64,000 nt of DNA from Rivularia sp. PCC 7116 (GTDB lineage Bacteria; Cyanobacteriota; Cyanobacteriia; Cyanobacteriales; Nostocaceae), in contig NC_019678.1 of the NCBI RefSeq assembly GCF_000316665.1, forward strand, positions 6,853,001-6,917,000. The letters run 5' to 3'. Position numbers and translations under genes: made by a program. Positions 25,319 through 36,000 of the stretch are shown here, in pieces. Below the pieces are notes generated by a model. The model worked only from the letters and a program-made list of their open reading frames with translations, was not told the origin of the DNA and did no database searches. Each line of letters begins with the position of its first letter. Positions within the stretch are counted from its first letter, which is position 1.

Positions 25319-26095
25319 TTAACCTCTAACTCCAGATAAATCTCTTTCTACTTCTTCAACTTTCGGAGCATCAAAAACATTTGAATAAACGAATCCAGCC
25401 GCTATTGCTCCTAAAATTGGCGCAACCCAAAACAACCATAATTGTGCGATCGCCCAACCACCAACAAATAAAGCTGGAGCTAAACTACGAGCGGGATTTA
25501 CGGATGTATTGGTAACGGGAATGCTAATTAAATGAATCAGAGTTAAACCCAAACCAATTGCCATTGGTGCTAAAGCTGCTGGAGCGCGATTATCTGTTGC
25601 ACCTAAGATAATCATTAAAAACATGAAGGTACAAATGAATTCAGCAACAAAACAAGACAACAATGTATAGTTTCCTGGAGAATGCTCGCCGAAACCATTA
25701 GCTGCAAAACCGCTGTCAACTAGGCTGAATTCAGGATTACCAGTAGCTATTAACGCTAGTATTCCAGCACCTGCGACTGCACCAAATACTTGAGCGCCCA
25801 TATACATGGGTAATTCCCTTGAAGGGAAACGTTTCGCAACTGCTAAGCCTATAGAAACTGCTGGATTTAAATGGCAACCAGAAATATGTCCAATAGCATA
25901 AGCCATTGTCATTACAGTTAAACCAAATGCTAGCGAAACACCTACCAATCCAATACCGAGGGGGAATGCAATTTGGTTACCTATTGTTGCAGCATCAGCA
26001 ATGAATCCAGCAGCCAAAACTGCACTACCGCATCCACCGAATACAAGCCAAAAAGTACCGATAAACTCAGCTAAACACCGTTTAGTTAGTGGCAT
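25319..26095 (-). CDS. aqpZ: aquaporin Z
   Basis: A 258-residue channel of the MIP family that lets water cross the cytoplasmic membrane. Six membrane segments are predictable, and the two pore motifs are seen as HLNPAVS (about residue 76) and SVNPARS (about residue 198). [21 protein letters not shown] is a typical AqpZ start. The Arg after the second NPA (NPARS) fits a water-selective filter. It stands alone; flanking DNA shows no operon partners. Confidence 0.94.
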   Translation of the reverse strand: MPLTKRCLAEFIGTFWLVFGGCGSAVLAAGFIADAATIGNQIAFPLGIGLVGVSLAFGLTVMTMAYAIGHISGCHLNPAVSIGLAVAKRFPSRELPMYMGAQVFGAVAGAGILALIATGNPEFSLVDSGFAANGFGEHSPGNYTLLSCFVAEFICTFMFLMIILGATDNRAPAALAPMAIGLGLTLIHLISIPVTNTSVNPARSLAPALFVGGWAIAQLWLFWVAPILGAIAAGFVYSNVFDAPKVEEVERDLSGVRG

Positions 26096-26246
26096 TTTTT
26101 CTTAAACCATTAATTTTGGTGATATTGTACCAGCGGTATTGTTTTTTGAGATACTAATTTATATTTGTTTAATATCAAGTTAAATTAATTACTTACTATA
26201 TAGCTAAAAATTTAATAATCTTTGACTGCCAATTACCCATTACCAA

Positions 26247-27521
26247 TTACCCTACTTTTGGTAATTCATCCCAGCTAGTAGTATATTTCGGCGATTTATA
26301 GTCAGCTTTCATCTGCCATTTTTTACGTATTCCCGATGATGCAAGCTGTATTGTTTCGCGTCCGTAACGGTGATTAATTGTGTCCATTACTTGCATCAAT
26401 CCTTGAGAGCGTTTTTTATCTGGTTCGCTTTTTTCAAATAGGGATAATTGTTTTTCACCTTCTGGTGTTAATCCAAGTAAAATTACTCCAGCTTTCTTGA
26501 TTTTATATCCTGGCTCAAATAGATTTTCTGCCACTTTTCTGGCATTATTAACTAATTCTCGACTGTCGTTGGTAGAAGAAAAGAGGTTAACTGTTGTACC
26601 CCAGCTACGGTAAGGTTGGGATTTATCATAGCTCCCGGTGCGGAAAAATACTGTCATACTAGCTGTTTCTAGTTTACTTTGACGCAACTTTTCACCAGCA
26701 CGATAGGCGTAAGCAGAAAGTGCTTCTTGTAATTCTGCTAATGTTTCAACAGCTTTGCCAAAACTACGAGTTACTGCGGTTGATTTTTTAGAGTTTGGCA
26801 TTTCCGCTAAAGGAATGCAGCTAGTACCATTTAATTCTAAAACTGTCCGCAAACCCACTATACCGCGTTCTTTACGTATCCATTTTTGGTCGGTTTTTTT
26901 TAGTTGTAAAGCGTTATGAATATTGTTTTTTTCTAAAAGCTTTGTATAAGAACTTCCTACTCCCCAAACGTCTCCGACTTCAGTTCTTTGTAAGGCTAAA
27001 TCAAGATAGGGAGAATTAACTAAATTTAAAACACCTTTGGCTTTATTCGATTTTTTCGCAATCCGATTGGCGACTTTTGCTAAAGTTTTGGTTGTAGCAA
27101 TACCGATAGATATAGGAATACCGGTAAATTGTTGAACCTTCTGTTTGATTTCGCGACTGTAAGCGGTTAAATCTTGATTTGTAAAACTAGTAAAATCAAG
27201 GAAAGCTTCGTCAATGGAATAAATTTCTAACTCTGGCGTATATTCAGCCAAACATTGCATTACTCTTTGGGACATATCACCGTACAAAGTGTAATTTGAA
27301 GAGAGAATAGCTAAATTATATTTATCGCGATATTCCCGCAATTTAAAAGCAGGTTCGCCCATTTTTATTCCCAAAGCTTTGGCTTCGTTTGAACGTGCGA
27401 CTACACAACCATCGTTATTAGATAAAACTACAACCGGACGATTTTCTAATTTAGGATTAAAAACACGTTCGCAAGAACAATAAAAATTATTGCAGTCAAC
27501 TAAAGCGATGATTTGAGACAT
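26247..27521 (-). CDS. umuC: UmuC, catalytic subunit of DNA polymerase V
   Basis: A 424-residue Y-family polymerase for copying damaged DNA. The catalytic acidic residues are in [17 protein letters not shown] (Asp near 8) and [10 protein letters not shown] (Asp-Glu near 103). Helix-hairpin-helix and little-finger regions follow, and the length matches E. coli UmuC (422). It is downstream of umuD on the same strand with a 131-base gap that contains a hairpin repeat. It would need a UmuD partner; the UmuD here is unusual. Confidence 0.95.
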   Translation of the reverse strand: MSQIIALVDCNNFYCSCERVFNPKLENRPVVVLSNNDGCVVARSNEAKALGIKMGEPAFKLREYRDKYNLAILSSNYTLYGDMSQRVMQCLAEYTPELEIYSIDEAFLDFTSFTNQDLTAYSREIKQKVQQFTGIPISIGIATTKTLAKVANRIAKKSNKAKGVLNLVNSPYLDLALQRTEVGDVWGVGSSYTKLLEKNNIHNALQLKKTDQKWIRKERGIVGLRTVLELNGTSCIPLAEMPNSKKSTAVTRSFGKAVETLAELQEALSAYAYRAGEKLRQSKLETASMTVFFRTGSYDKSQPYRSWGTTVNLFSSTNDSRELVNNARKVAENLFEPGYKIKKAGVILLGLTPEGEKQLSLFEKSEPDKKRSQGLMQVMDTINHRYGRETIQLASSGIRKKWQMKADYKSPKYTTSWDELPKVG

Positions 27522-27606
27522 TTTGATTTATAAAATTTGGGTTATTGATTACTTGTATAGGTAAGTGTATGAAACATCAAATATTAACTTCACCCTACCT
27601 TGAACT

Positions 27607-27631
27607 TCCCTCTCCTTGCTAAGGAGAGGGA
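27607..27631. repeat. dispersed hairpin repeat between umuD and umuC
   Basis: TCCCTCTCCTT, GCT loop, AAGGAGAGGGA: an 11-bp stem of the CTCTCCTT palindrome family, with the tail GAGGGTGAGG. Placed inside the umuDC operon it could attenuate umuC transcription or protect an mRNA end. Confidence 0.8.
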
Positions 27632-27652
27632 TTGAGGGTGAGGTTTTTAGCC

Positions 27653-28069
27653 TTACCGAACTAATTCGTGAATTACTTTAGTAACCACACCCCAAATACT
27701 AAAATCAATATCTTCTGTAATTTTGATATTTTTTTCTGTATAACTAGTCTTGATATATATTTCTTGCTTGATTTTGATAAATTTTCTCACAGTTAACTCT
27801 CCATTAAACACAGCAATAATGATTGAATTATGCTGAGCTTCAATGCTGCGATCGACGATTAACAAATCACCATCGTAAATACCAGCATCAGCCATTGCAT
27901 CCCCAGTCATCCTCATAAAAAAAGTGGCTGCTGGATGCTTGACTAAGTAACTATTTAAATCAAGTGTCCCTTCTAAATAATCTTGTGCAGGGCTTGGAAA
28001 TCCAGCAGACATTATCAAGGTAATAAGTAAAGGAGAAGTCAATAAACTGAGAGGAATATCTCCAATCAA
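27653..28069 (-). CDS. umuD: UmuD-like protein lacking the Ser-Lys catalytic dyad
   Basis: A 138-residue UmuD homologue. Alignment to E. coli UmuD by eye is continuous: AGFPSPAQDYLE matches the cleavage region (Ala-Gly in place of Cys24-Gly25), and DGDLLIVD matches exactly. The nucleophile Ser60 (GDSM) is Ala58 here (GDAM, codon GCA). The general base Lys97 (FTVKK) is Arg95 (LTVRK, codon AGA). RecA-assisted self-cleavage should therefore be impossible. The frame is intact and next to umuC, so it may be a fixed, non-cleavable partner. No LexA-like box is obvious within 100 bases upstream. Confidence 0.9.
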   Translation of the reverse strand: MIGDIPLSLLTSPLLITLIMSAGFPSPAQDYLEGTLDLNSYLVKHPAATFFMRMTGDAMADAGIYDGDLLIVDRSIEAQHNSIIIAVFNGELTVRKFIKIKQEIYIKTSYTEKNIKITEDIDFSIWGVVTKVIHELVR

Positions 28070-28466
28070 GATATGACTATATGTTGTTAAATATATCTAT
28101 AGCAAAAATAAAACAAGCTAAAAATGATACTAGAATACAATTGCTTACAAATATGTTATTCAAAAGTATTATTTGTAAGACAAATTACAATATGTTGGGT
28201 TACGAAGCGCAGATTAATTTTTATTTGATAACTATTATTTTCGTGCGTCTAACCCAACCTACAACTTAGATTAATGAAGGAACGCATTGATAATGTTTTA
28301 AGTGTCACGCACCAACCGGGTATTGTGACAATTGCGTAAGTCCTGAAAATAACTTGAATTCATGACAACGATTAATGGTGCGTGACGGCAAAGTTAATTT
28401 ATTCCGTTATGCTTAATAAATGATAGTAGCCGTCACACACCCTACAAATAAAAACAAGAGAATAAA
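28070..28466. other. gene-free region with inverted repeats
   Basis: It holds TGGGTTAC at 28196 with GTCTAACCCA near 28250 (a repeat-like inverted pair), the end motif TTGCGTAAGTCCT at 28332-28344, and the inverted repeat at 28377-28441. A 62-codon reading frame here is probably chance. Confidence 0.55.
28377..28441. repeat. inverted repeat of the GTGACGGC family
   Basis: GGTGCGTGACGGC at 28377-28389 pairs with GCCGTCACACACC at 28429-28441 with one mismatch. The same ends occur in the 123-bp tandem units at 1991-2359. Confidence 0.7.
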
Positions 28467-29942
28467 TTAAATTTCAAACAAAGTGTTTATGCGGCTACGA
28501 ATCCACTTAAACATACCTTGTTCGGAATCAATTTTCTCTGGTAGAATTCCCATGCTTGCTAAAGATTCGCTACGGGTTGCAAGTTCTGCGGAAATTTGAT
28601 CTGCTAATTGAGGATGATTGGATAATAGTCTTTGTAAATTGGTATGGTCTACAACAAATAAGGTTGTTTGTTCGTTTGTACGTATACTAGCAGAACGGGG
28701 AATCCCCATTAACAGTGCCATTTCTCCGATGAATTCACCAGCATGACGGTTGACGATATGCTTGTTAAGCTTCTCGGAATAGATTTCTACAGAGCCAGAA
28801 AGAATAACGTAAAACGAGTTACCGGGATCTCCTTCACGACAAATAACTTGCTCTGGGGGTAACATCTGTCTGAAACCCTGTTCGATTAATTCTCGAATTT
28901 GTCGGGGAGTACAGTTTTGGAAATAACTAATTTGACGCAGTAAATCTTTTAAACTTTGAGTTCCTGAAGAGTTAGAAGCGGTATCTGGAATTTTTGTTTT
29001 AGGGGAATCGTTAGAAACATTGCTGTCTGAGACTTTTAAGTTACCAGCGCCTTGAAATAATTGAATTAAATCTTGAGGATTCTTTAGATGTAAATCCCTT
29101 TGAGGGAAAGGAATATTAATATTCCGCAGATTTAATTCATTTTCAATAGAAAAATTTAAGTCGCTTTTAAATTGAGGAATACCCGGTGGCTCATCTACCC
29201 AAACTAATAGTTCAAAGTTCAAGGAACTATCACCAAATTCTTTAAACCAAACTTTAGGAGTGGGTTGCTTTAGTACGCGGGGGTGTCTTCTCGCTGCAGC
29301 TAAAAGTGCTTCGGTGACTAAGGTTGTATCGGTACCGTAAGCAACTCCTACCGGAATGTGAACTCGACATTTTTTATCTCGATAACTCCAGTTAACAATA
29401 TTATTTTCGATAAACTTTTGATTGGGTACAATTACAAAAACATTATCTAAAGTACGAACTACTGTAGAACGAATCGAAATTTTTTCTACAATTCCTCGTA
29501 AATCATCAACTTCTACTAAATCCCCAACTTTTAAAGGCTGTTCAAATAATAGTGTAATACCGCTAATAAAATTACTCGAAATATTTTGCAATCCAAAACC
29601 AATACCAAGCCCTAATACCCCAGCAATAACAGTTAAGGAACTGAGATCGATGCCAGCACCTCTAAGAACAATCAAAAAACCTATTCCAGCAATCAAGTAA
29701 CCAACGACTGAAGAAATTGCTTCTTTGGTACCTCTATCAATCTTAAATCGGCTTAATATAGTCTTGCTAATTAACCGGCTGATAAGACTACCGATAATAT
29801 AAGCAATAACGGCATAAAAAATGAGTTGGAGAAATAAATCTAGAGTAAAAGATTTACCATCATCCAACTTAAAAAGTTCTGCTTTATATATATCCCGGAA
29901 AAATACCAGAATATTTTGTCTTAGTTGCTGAAACCATCCCAT
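28467..29942 (-). CDS. MscS-family channel with cyclic-nucleotide-binding domain
   Basis: A 491-residue small-conductance mechanosensitive-type channel. Three membrane segments lie in residues 30-125. The pore/upper beta region includes GVLGLGIGFGLQNISSNF and LLFEQPLKVGDLVEVDDL. After a variable linker (about 300-340), residues 345-470 form a cNMP-binding domain with DPGNSFYVILSGSVEI and GEFIGEMALLMG, PRSAS. Such channels may be opened or closed by cyclic nucleotides as well as tension. Adenylate cyclase-bearing kinases lie 3 kb away, a suggestive but unproven link. A damaged paralogue is at 31311-32629. Confidence 0.9.
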   Translation of the reverse strand: MGWFQQLRQNILVFFRDIYKAELFKLDDGKSFTLDLFLQLIFYAVIAYIIGSLISRLISKTILSRFKIDRGTKEAISSVVGYLIAGIGFLIVLRGAGIDLSSLTVIAGVLGLGIGFGLQNISSNFISGITLLFEQPLKVGDLVEVDDLRGIVEKISIRSTVVRTLDNVFVIVPNQKFIENNIVNWSYRDKKCRVHIPVGVAYGTDTTLVTEALLAAARRHPRVLKQPTPKVWFKEFGDSSLNFELLVWVDEPPGIPQFKSDLNFSIENELNLRNINIPFPQRDLHLKNPQDLIQLFQGAGNLKVSDSNVSNDSPKTKIPDTASNSSGTQSLKDLLRQISYFQNCTPRQIRELIEQGFRQMLPPEQVICREGDPGNSFYVILSGSVEIYSEKLNKHIVNRHAGEFIGEMALLMGIPRSASIRTNEQTTLFVVDHTNLQRLLSNHPQLADQISAELATRSESLASMGILPEKIDSEQGMFKWIRSRINTLFEI

Positions 29943-29975
29943 AGGTTAACCAGTAAGATATTCGACTGATGAATG

Positions 29976-30980
29976 CTAGTTATGAATATACTTCTCTAGC
30001 TCGAAAAACTCAATCAATTTTTCCAAATTTGTGTCGGCAGCAGTAGGCGTTAAAGCTTCTATTTGTTCAATTGTTTGCTCGTTGAGGTGTTTAAATACTT
30101 TTTCCTTTAAGATTAAAACAACTTCTTCAGGCAAACCTTCTAATTCCCGATTTAATCTGGCTAAGCGTCCTTTTGCAAAGCTAATTTGAAATTTTGCTCT
30201 TTTCAATAACCGCTCTCTTAAGTTTTCATATACTTCCTTATTATTGCTGCTGTCTTCTTTTTTAGTTAAAAATTCTTTGATTAAGGGTATTATATCTGGA
30301 TTCTCTTCTAAAAGTATCAAACTGCCTTCTTGAAAATAAGCTGCAATTCCATCTATACCCAATCCACCGATATCTGCTAGTGCAATAATACGCGCATTTA
30401 ATAATATTTGTTCTTCTGAATTATATAAATCTGGCTGATAAATAGAATTATCGTTAGTGTCAAAATAACAAATGGTAGCCGAAATTGATTTTCGGATTAT
30501 TTCTAAATCTGATTGTGTAAATAAAGCAGGAAGTTCGGGATTTTCTAAAGTATATTTTTGATTTAAGTGTTTTATAAATTCGATTAATTTATTAATTGTA
30601 GCATTTTCGCTAACTCCGCTTTCTCGCTGCCTTGCTGTTTGAGGAGATTTTAAAGGTAAAAATTCTTGAATCATGTCATGACTCGCCGCACAAATGTCAA
30701 TCAAATATTTCGCTCGCTTACTGTCTGATGAATCTGACTGATAACAAATTTGATTCCAAAAAGGTTTTATAGCATTGAATATTATTTCCGCTCGGCGTTG
30801 AACAGCTTCTGCATGAGCATGATTGTGGAAATACAGTTGTTTTTTTTCTGCTTCTTTTTTAACTTCTGTAAAGGCAAATTCTTTGATAACCGAAATAGCC
30901 TGTTCAAAGTTTTTTGGTATTTCCTGCCAAATTTTGCTGTTATGTTTTTCTAAAATGGTTTTATCTTGATTGTTATTCAT
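29976..30980 (-). CDS. HD-domain phosphohydrolase-like protein
   Basis: A 334-residue soluble protein with the spaced metal ligands of an HD hydrolase: FHNHAHAEAV near residue 52, the HD pair in ICAASHDM near 99, and a later Asp in ALADIGGLG near 202. These enzymes cleave phosphate esters or cyclic nucleotides. The position between two MscS-cNMP genes makes a phosphodiesterase role attractive, but that is inference. The long helical C-terminus (residues 240-330) is rich in charged residues. The start ATG has neighbours of low coding quality upstream. Confidence 0.65.
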   Translation of the reverse strand: MNNNQDKTILEKHNSKIWQEIPKNFEQAISVIKEFAFTEVKKEAEKKQLYFHNHAHAEAVQRRAEIIFNAIKPFWNQICYQSDSSDSKRAKYLIDICAASHDMIQEFLPLKSPQTARQRESGVSENATINKLIEFIKHLNQKYTLENPELPALFTQSDLEIIRKSISATICYFDTNDNSIYQPDLYNSEEQILLNARIIALADIGGLGIDGIAAYFQEGSLILLEENPDIIPLIKEFLTKKEDSSNNKEVYENLRERLLKRAKFQISFAKGRLARLNRELEGLPEEVVLILKEKVFKHLNEQTIEQIEALTPTAADTNLEKLIEFFELEKYIHN

Positions 30981-31310
30981 AGTATTGTTTCTTACAAAAA
31001 ATCATCTTTTGAAAGACTTTAAGAATAATATAATAAAGTAATTTTGCTGATATTGCCCACACTAAAAATACTTATTGTTTTGTAAAGTTTTGTATTGCAA
31101 TATTAATTAGAATTGATAGAAATATCTCTATAGAGATAGATTCATTTTTAATAAGTAGCAAAAATTAGAAATCCGATAACTCTTTTGAACAATCTACGCA
31201 GTTGCTCTTACTACTATGGAGGTAGGCTGTATTTGTATCGCTGTAGCCTTATAGTATCGGTTGAAATATTTGCTAATAATTTCAATCTACGCCTATTAAC
31301 TATGCTAAAT
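30981..31310. other. intergenic region with a short dispersed repeat
   Basis: AT-rich. At 31222-31249 a GTAGGCTGTATTTGTATC motif followed by CTGTAGCC recalls GTAGGCTTTGTATCAGTAGC at 57221-57240 and the inverse form near 58125. No gene seen. Confidence 0.5.
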
Positions 31311-32629
31311 TTACAGTTCAAAAATAGCATTGAGTCGTTTACGAACCCAATTTAAAACAGTTTGTTCTGAATCAATTTTATCTGGTAATATACCCATATT
31401 TTCTAAAGATTCCCTACGCTTAGATATTTCGACAGAAATTTGCTCTGCTAATTGAGGGTAGTTGGATAGCAGTTTTTGTAAATTATCGCGATTGACTACA
31501 AACAAGGTAGTATCTTCTAAAGTTCGGATACTAGCAGAGCGAGGAATTCCCATTAATAAAGCCATTTCACCGATAAATTCCCCAGCTTTTCTTTCCGCAA
31601 TACGTTTATCAATTTTTTCGGAGAATATTTCTACCATACCGGATAATATAGGAATCCGGTTTGATTTCTGAATAAAATTAGGTATTTGTAGGGTGTGTTA
31701 CGGCTTTAGCCTAACGCACCGGAACCAATACCCGATGGTGCGTTGCGCTCCGCGACAACACACCCTACGTATTTTTCAATAATCAAATAGTTTATCCAAG
31801 CTACTAACTTGAATTTTAAGGTGCTGGCAAATTTTTTGAACAATACTTTTGGTGGTGGCTCTGATAGAATATTATTCTGCTGGCGAGCCGCTGCTAACAT
31901 TGCTTCTGTGACTAAAGTTGTATCGTTTCCATATACTAATTCTATATTTACTTCTACGGGGCATTTACTTTTCCCATAGCTCAAATTGATAATTTTATTT
32001 TGAATAAAATCAGAGTTAGGAATAATTACGAAGGTACCATTTAGCAATTTTATTGCTGTAGAACGAATTGAAATTTTCTCAACTATTCCTAATAAATCAT
32101 CTATTAGAATTAGATCGCCAACTTTTATCGGCTGTTCAAATAGAAGCGTAATTCCGCTGATAAAGTTAGCAGCAAGCTGTTGAAAACCGAATCCGACTCC
32201 AATTCCTAATACACCAGCAATTACAGTCAAAGAACTGAGATTTATTCCCGAAATCTCTAATACAATCAGAAATCCAAGTCCAGTTAATAAATAACCGATT
32301 ACAGAGGCAACAGCTTCTAAAGTTCCTCTATCAAAACCAAATCTAACTAATAAAGTTCGTCGAATAAACTCACGTAAGAATCTAGCAACTAAATAAGCAA
32401 TAAAAGCGAATAGAATCAGCTTTGATAGAGAAGCTAGAGAAACAGGTTTATCTTCTAGTTCAAATAATTTAAGGTTAAAAGTTTTGTTAGTAAATCGCCA
32501 TACTTGTTGCAGTTTTTCAAGCAACCATTGCTGAATAATTGCAGTCAGTGAGATTTCGCTTTCGATAACTGGTTCAATTTCTTCTACTAAAAACAACTTT
32601 AATAAAAATCTTACTGGGTTTAAAATCAA
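31311..32629 (-). pseudogene. mscS-cNMP paralogue broken by a MITE-like element
   Basis: The 5' part (32629 down to about 31788) encodes the membrane and MscS domains, ending KFKLVAWINYLI. The 3' part (31646 to 31311) encodes the end of the cNMP-binding domain from ILSGMVEIFSEK to the C-terminus. Relative to the paralogue at 28467, about 150 codons between these points are missing, and the MITE-like element 31647-31787 fills the gap. The 5' fragment still ends in a stop inside the element and could make a truncated channel. Both fragments are otherwise well preserved, so decay is recent. Confidence 0.88.
31647..31787. mobile_element. MITE-like element, right end lost
   Basis: Nearly identical to the complete element at 7939-8092 from the left terminal repeat TATAGGAATCCG up to TTTTTCAATA. 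It then diverges into mscS sequence, so the right terminal repeat is missing, consistent with a deletion at that end. Confidence 0.85.
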
Positions 32630-33061
32630 CTTAGATAACCTCCCAAATACTAATATTTTATAATTTCATAAGCATAGTCTAATCATTTGCAATATCAATA
32701 AGCATATATTTATTAGTGTTTACTTTAAAATTTTTGTTTCTTAGATCAAATCTAATAATTGTATATACAAATACTAAAATATTCGCCAGTTCGTATTTAT
32801 AGTCTTCTAATAATCTTTCTAGTCTACTCTGTTAGGCTTTATCATCGCTAATTGTATTTTATTATGCATTTGTCTCAGGGTTGACTTATTCCAAATAAAA
32901 TGCTCTCGCAAAAAAAAATAATTGAATTGGAATAATTCAGAAATAATACCTATAACTCAAAATAACATGTAAAATATATAGAAAATAAAGGGTCATCGCT
33001 ACAACAAGCAACTAGAATTCATATAAAAAAATGAATCAGTAGTAGAAATAGGGGGTAGCTA
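32630..33061. other. intergenic region before the kinase-cyclase pair
   Basis: A 430-base AT-rich stretch between divergent genes. It must hold promoters for both sides. No repeat, hairpin or clear promoter was recognised. The GGGGGTAG just before 33062 is a good ribosome-binding site. Confidence 0.5.
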
Positions 33062-36000
33062 ATGGTTGCAGAAAAAATTGAAAATCAGTCAGTCAATGGA
33101 AAAAATAAAGGTTTCTTTGATAAGATAGCTAGATTGAGAAATAGGATTCCTTTACGTACCGTATTAGTCGTTCCATTCGTATTACAAATTTTTGGCACTG
33201 TAGCATTAGTAGAGTATCTTTCTTTTAAAAATTCTCAACAAGCAGTAAGTGATGTTGTTTCTCAATTACGGAGCGAAATTAGCGATCGCATCAAGCTACA
33301 TCTAAGCGATTATCTAGAAACACCACATGTAATTAATCAAAGCAATCTTAAATCATACCAGATAGGTATATTGAATATCGATAATCAAGATGCACTTTCG
33401 AGGCATTTTTGGAAGCAGAAGCAAGTATATGATGTTAATGCTGTTTATTTTGGTAATAACAAAGGTGGATATGTTGGTGCAGAGCCAGGTAACAAAATTG
33501 CAATAACTAAAGATTTTACTGTAGGTGATTTTCTATTTTACAGTAGCGATGCTCAAGGTTTTAAGGTCGGTACTCCAAAGCTAGTTAGAAACGATTATAA
33601 TTCTTTAATGAGACCTTGGTATAAAGCTGCTGCTACTAAGAAAAGCCCGACTTGGAGCGAAATTTATACATATAGTGATGGTACCGATGTTGCTATAGCG
33701 GCTGCAACTCCTGTTTATAGCAATAACGAATTGCAAGGGGTTTTATCTGTTGATTTATCCTTAAATCAAATTAATAATTTTTTACGTGCTTTCAAAGTCG
33801 GAAAGTCTGGCAGAACTTTTATTATTGAGCGTAATGGAAAAATAGTTGCTTCTTCTACTACAGAGAAGACATATTTTAAAGATGGAAATGATTTTAAGCG
33901 TTTAAATTATAGCGAGAGTTCTTCACCTTTAGTTAAAGAATCTATAGAATTTCTGAAACAAGAATTTAATGATTTAAGTAATATAGAAACGACTCAACAG
34001 TTAGAATTTAATATAGAAAAAGAACTTCAATATTTACAGGTAACGCCATTTAAAGATGAATATGGCTTAGATTGGTTGATTGTTGTTGTGATTCCCGAAG
34101 CCGATTTTATAGCAGGAATTAATGCTAATCAACGCAATACAATTTTATTATCGTTACTGGCTTTAGCTATAGCTATAGTAATTGGTATCATTACCGCAAG
34201 AAGAATTTCTCAGCCAGTTTCACGTCTCAATCAGGCAGTAAAAAAGATTGCTGAAGGGAATTGGGAAGGAACGGAAACTGTAAAAGGTTCGCGGATATCG
34301 GAAGTAGGAGAGCTAGCAAACTCTTTTAACACGATGGCTTCTCAACTGCATGAATCTTTTGAAACTTTAGAACAAAAGAATAACGAATTAGAACGACTAG
34401 ATAAATTGAAAGATGAATTCTTAGCTAATACTTCCCACGAATTAAGAACTCCTCTCAACGGTATGATTGGTTTAGCAGAATCGATGATTGATGGTGCTAC
34501 GGGAGAGATAACTAATTTACAGCAGAAAAATCTGCTGATGATTGCTAATAGCGGACATAGATTATTAGAATTGGTTAATGATATTTTGGACTTTGCGAAA
34601 CTAAAAAATCAAGGTTTAGAGCTTCAGCAAAAAGCTGTAGGAATACACTCTCTAGTTGATGTTGTATTAACTTTTAGCCAATCTTTAGTGGGCAAAAAAG
34701 AATTACAGTTAATTAATTCGGTACCAGATAATTTACCTTTAGCTTACGCCGACGAACACCGTTTGGAGCAAATATTATTTAATATTATCGGTAACTCAAT
34801 TAAGTTTACTGAAAGCGGAAGAGTAGAAGTTGTTGCATCTGAAGATAAAGGAAAATTAACAATTACAATTTCAGATACGGGAATCGGTATTCCTCCGGAA
34901 AAACACGAAAAGATATTTGAATCATTTGAACAAGCAGATGGCTCAACTTCGCGAGAATACGGTGGCACTGGTTTGGGTTTAGCAGTTACAAAACAGTTAG
35001 TTGAACTCCACGGTGGAACAATTTGGGTAGATTCTGAAGTTGGTAAAGGTTCGAGTTTTAGTTTTACTTTACCCGTAATAAATACAAAAATTCAACCAGA
35101 GAAGATTAAAGCAGAAAGTAAAAATTCGCGAGAATCAAATCAACGAAGAAAATTAAAATTATCTAAAAAAACTGCCCAGATTAATCAAGCATCAGCTAAC
35201 AATATTGCTTCTGTTTCTAATAATAAAGAAAAGGTTGCAAATATATCTAAAAATAGCAAGTATAATATATTAATTGTCGATGACGAACCAGTAAATTTGC
35301 AGGTATTGAATAATCATTTGTCTCTACAAAAATATAGAGTTACTCAAGCGTCGAGCGGTGCAGAAGCTTTAGAAATCATTGAAAACGGCGATAAGGTTGA
35401 CTTAATGTTGCTTGATATCATGATGCCGAAAATGTCTGGTTATAAAGTATGTGCCAAGTTAAGAGAAAAATATGCACCGCATCAATTACCTGTTGTGATG
35501 TTAACAGCAAAAAATCAAGTAACGAATATAGTTACCGGGTTTAAATTTGGCGCAAATGATTATCTTACTAAACCCTTTCATAAAGATGAATTACTAACTA
35601 GAATAAAATCTCACCTCAAGCTATCTCAAACTAGTAAATCCTACGGTAGATTTGTTCCCCACGAATACCTAAAATTCTTAAGTAAAGACAGCATTATTGA
35701 TGTAGAATTAGGCGACCATGTAAGTAAAGAGATGGCGGTAATGTTCTCGGATATTCGCTCATTTACGACTATTTCTGAGAGCATGACACCCCAAGAAAAT
35801 TTCGATTTTGTAAATAATTATCTACGTCAAGTATCTCCGATAATTCGGGATAATACTGGGTTTATTGTCAAGTATCTTGGGGATGGGATGATGGCAGTTT
35901 TCCCCAAGGGTGCCGATGATGCAGTTAGAGCAGGTATCGGTAAATTAAAGAAAGTTGAATCACAAAATATTCGCAGAATCGAGAACAATCAAAAACCGAT

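Noticed and set aside
28070-28130. LexA box controlling umuDC
   Set aside because: No AGTAC..GTTCT-like site was seen within about 100 bases upstream; a weak TACTAGAATA is not enough.
28081-28269. 62-codon gene upstream of umuD
   Set aside because: AT-rich, contains an inverted repeat, no good ribosome site and no recognisable features.
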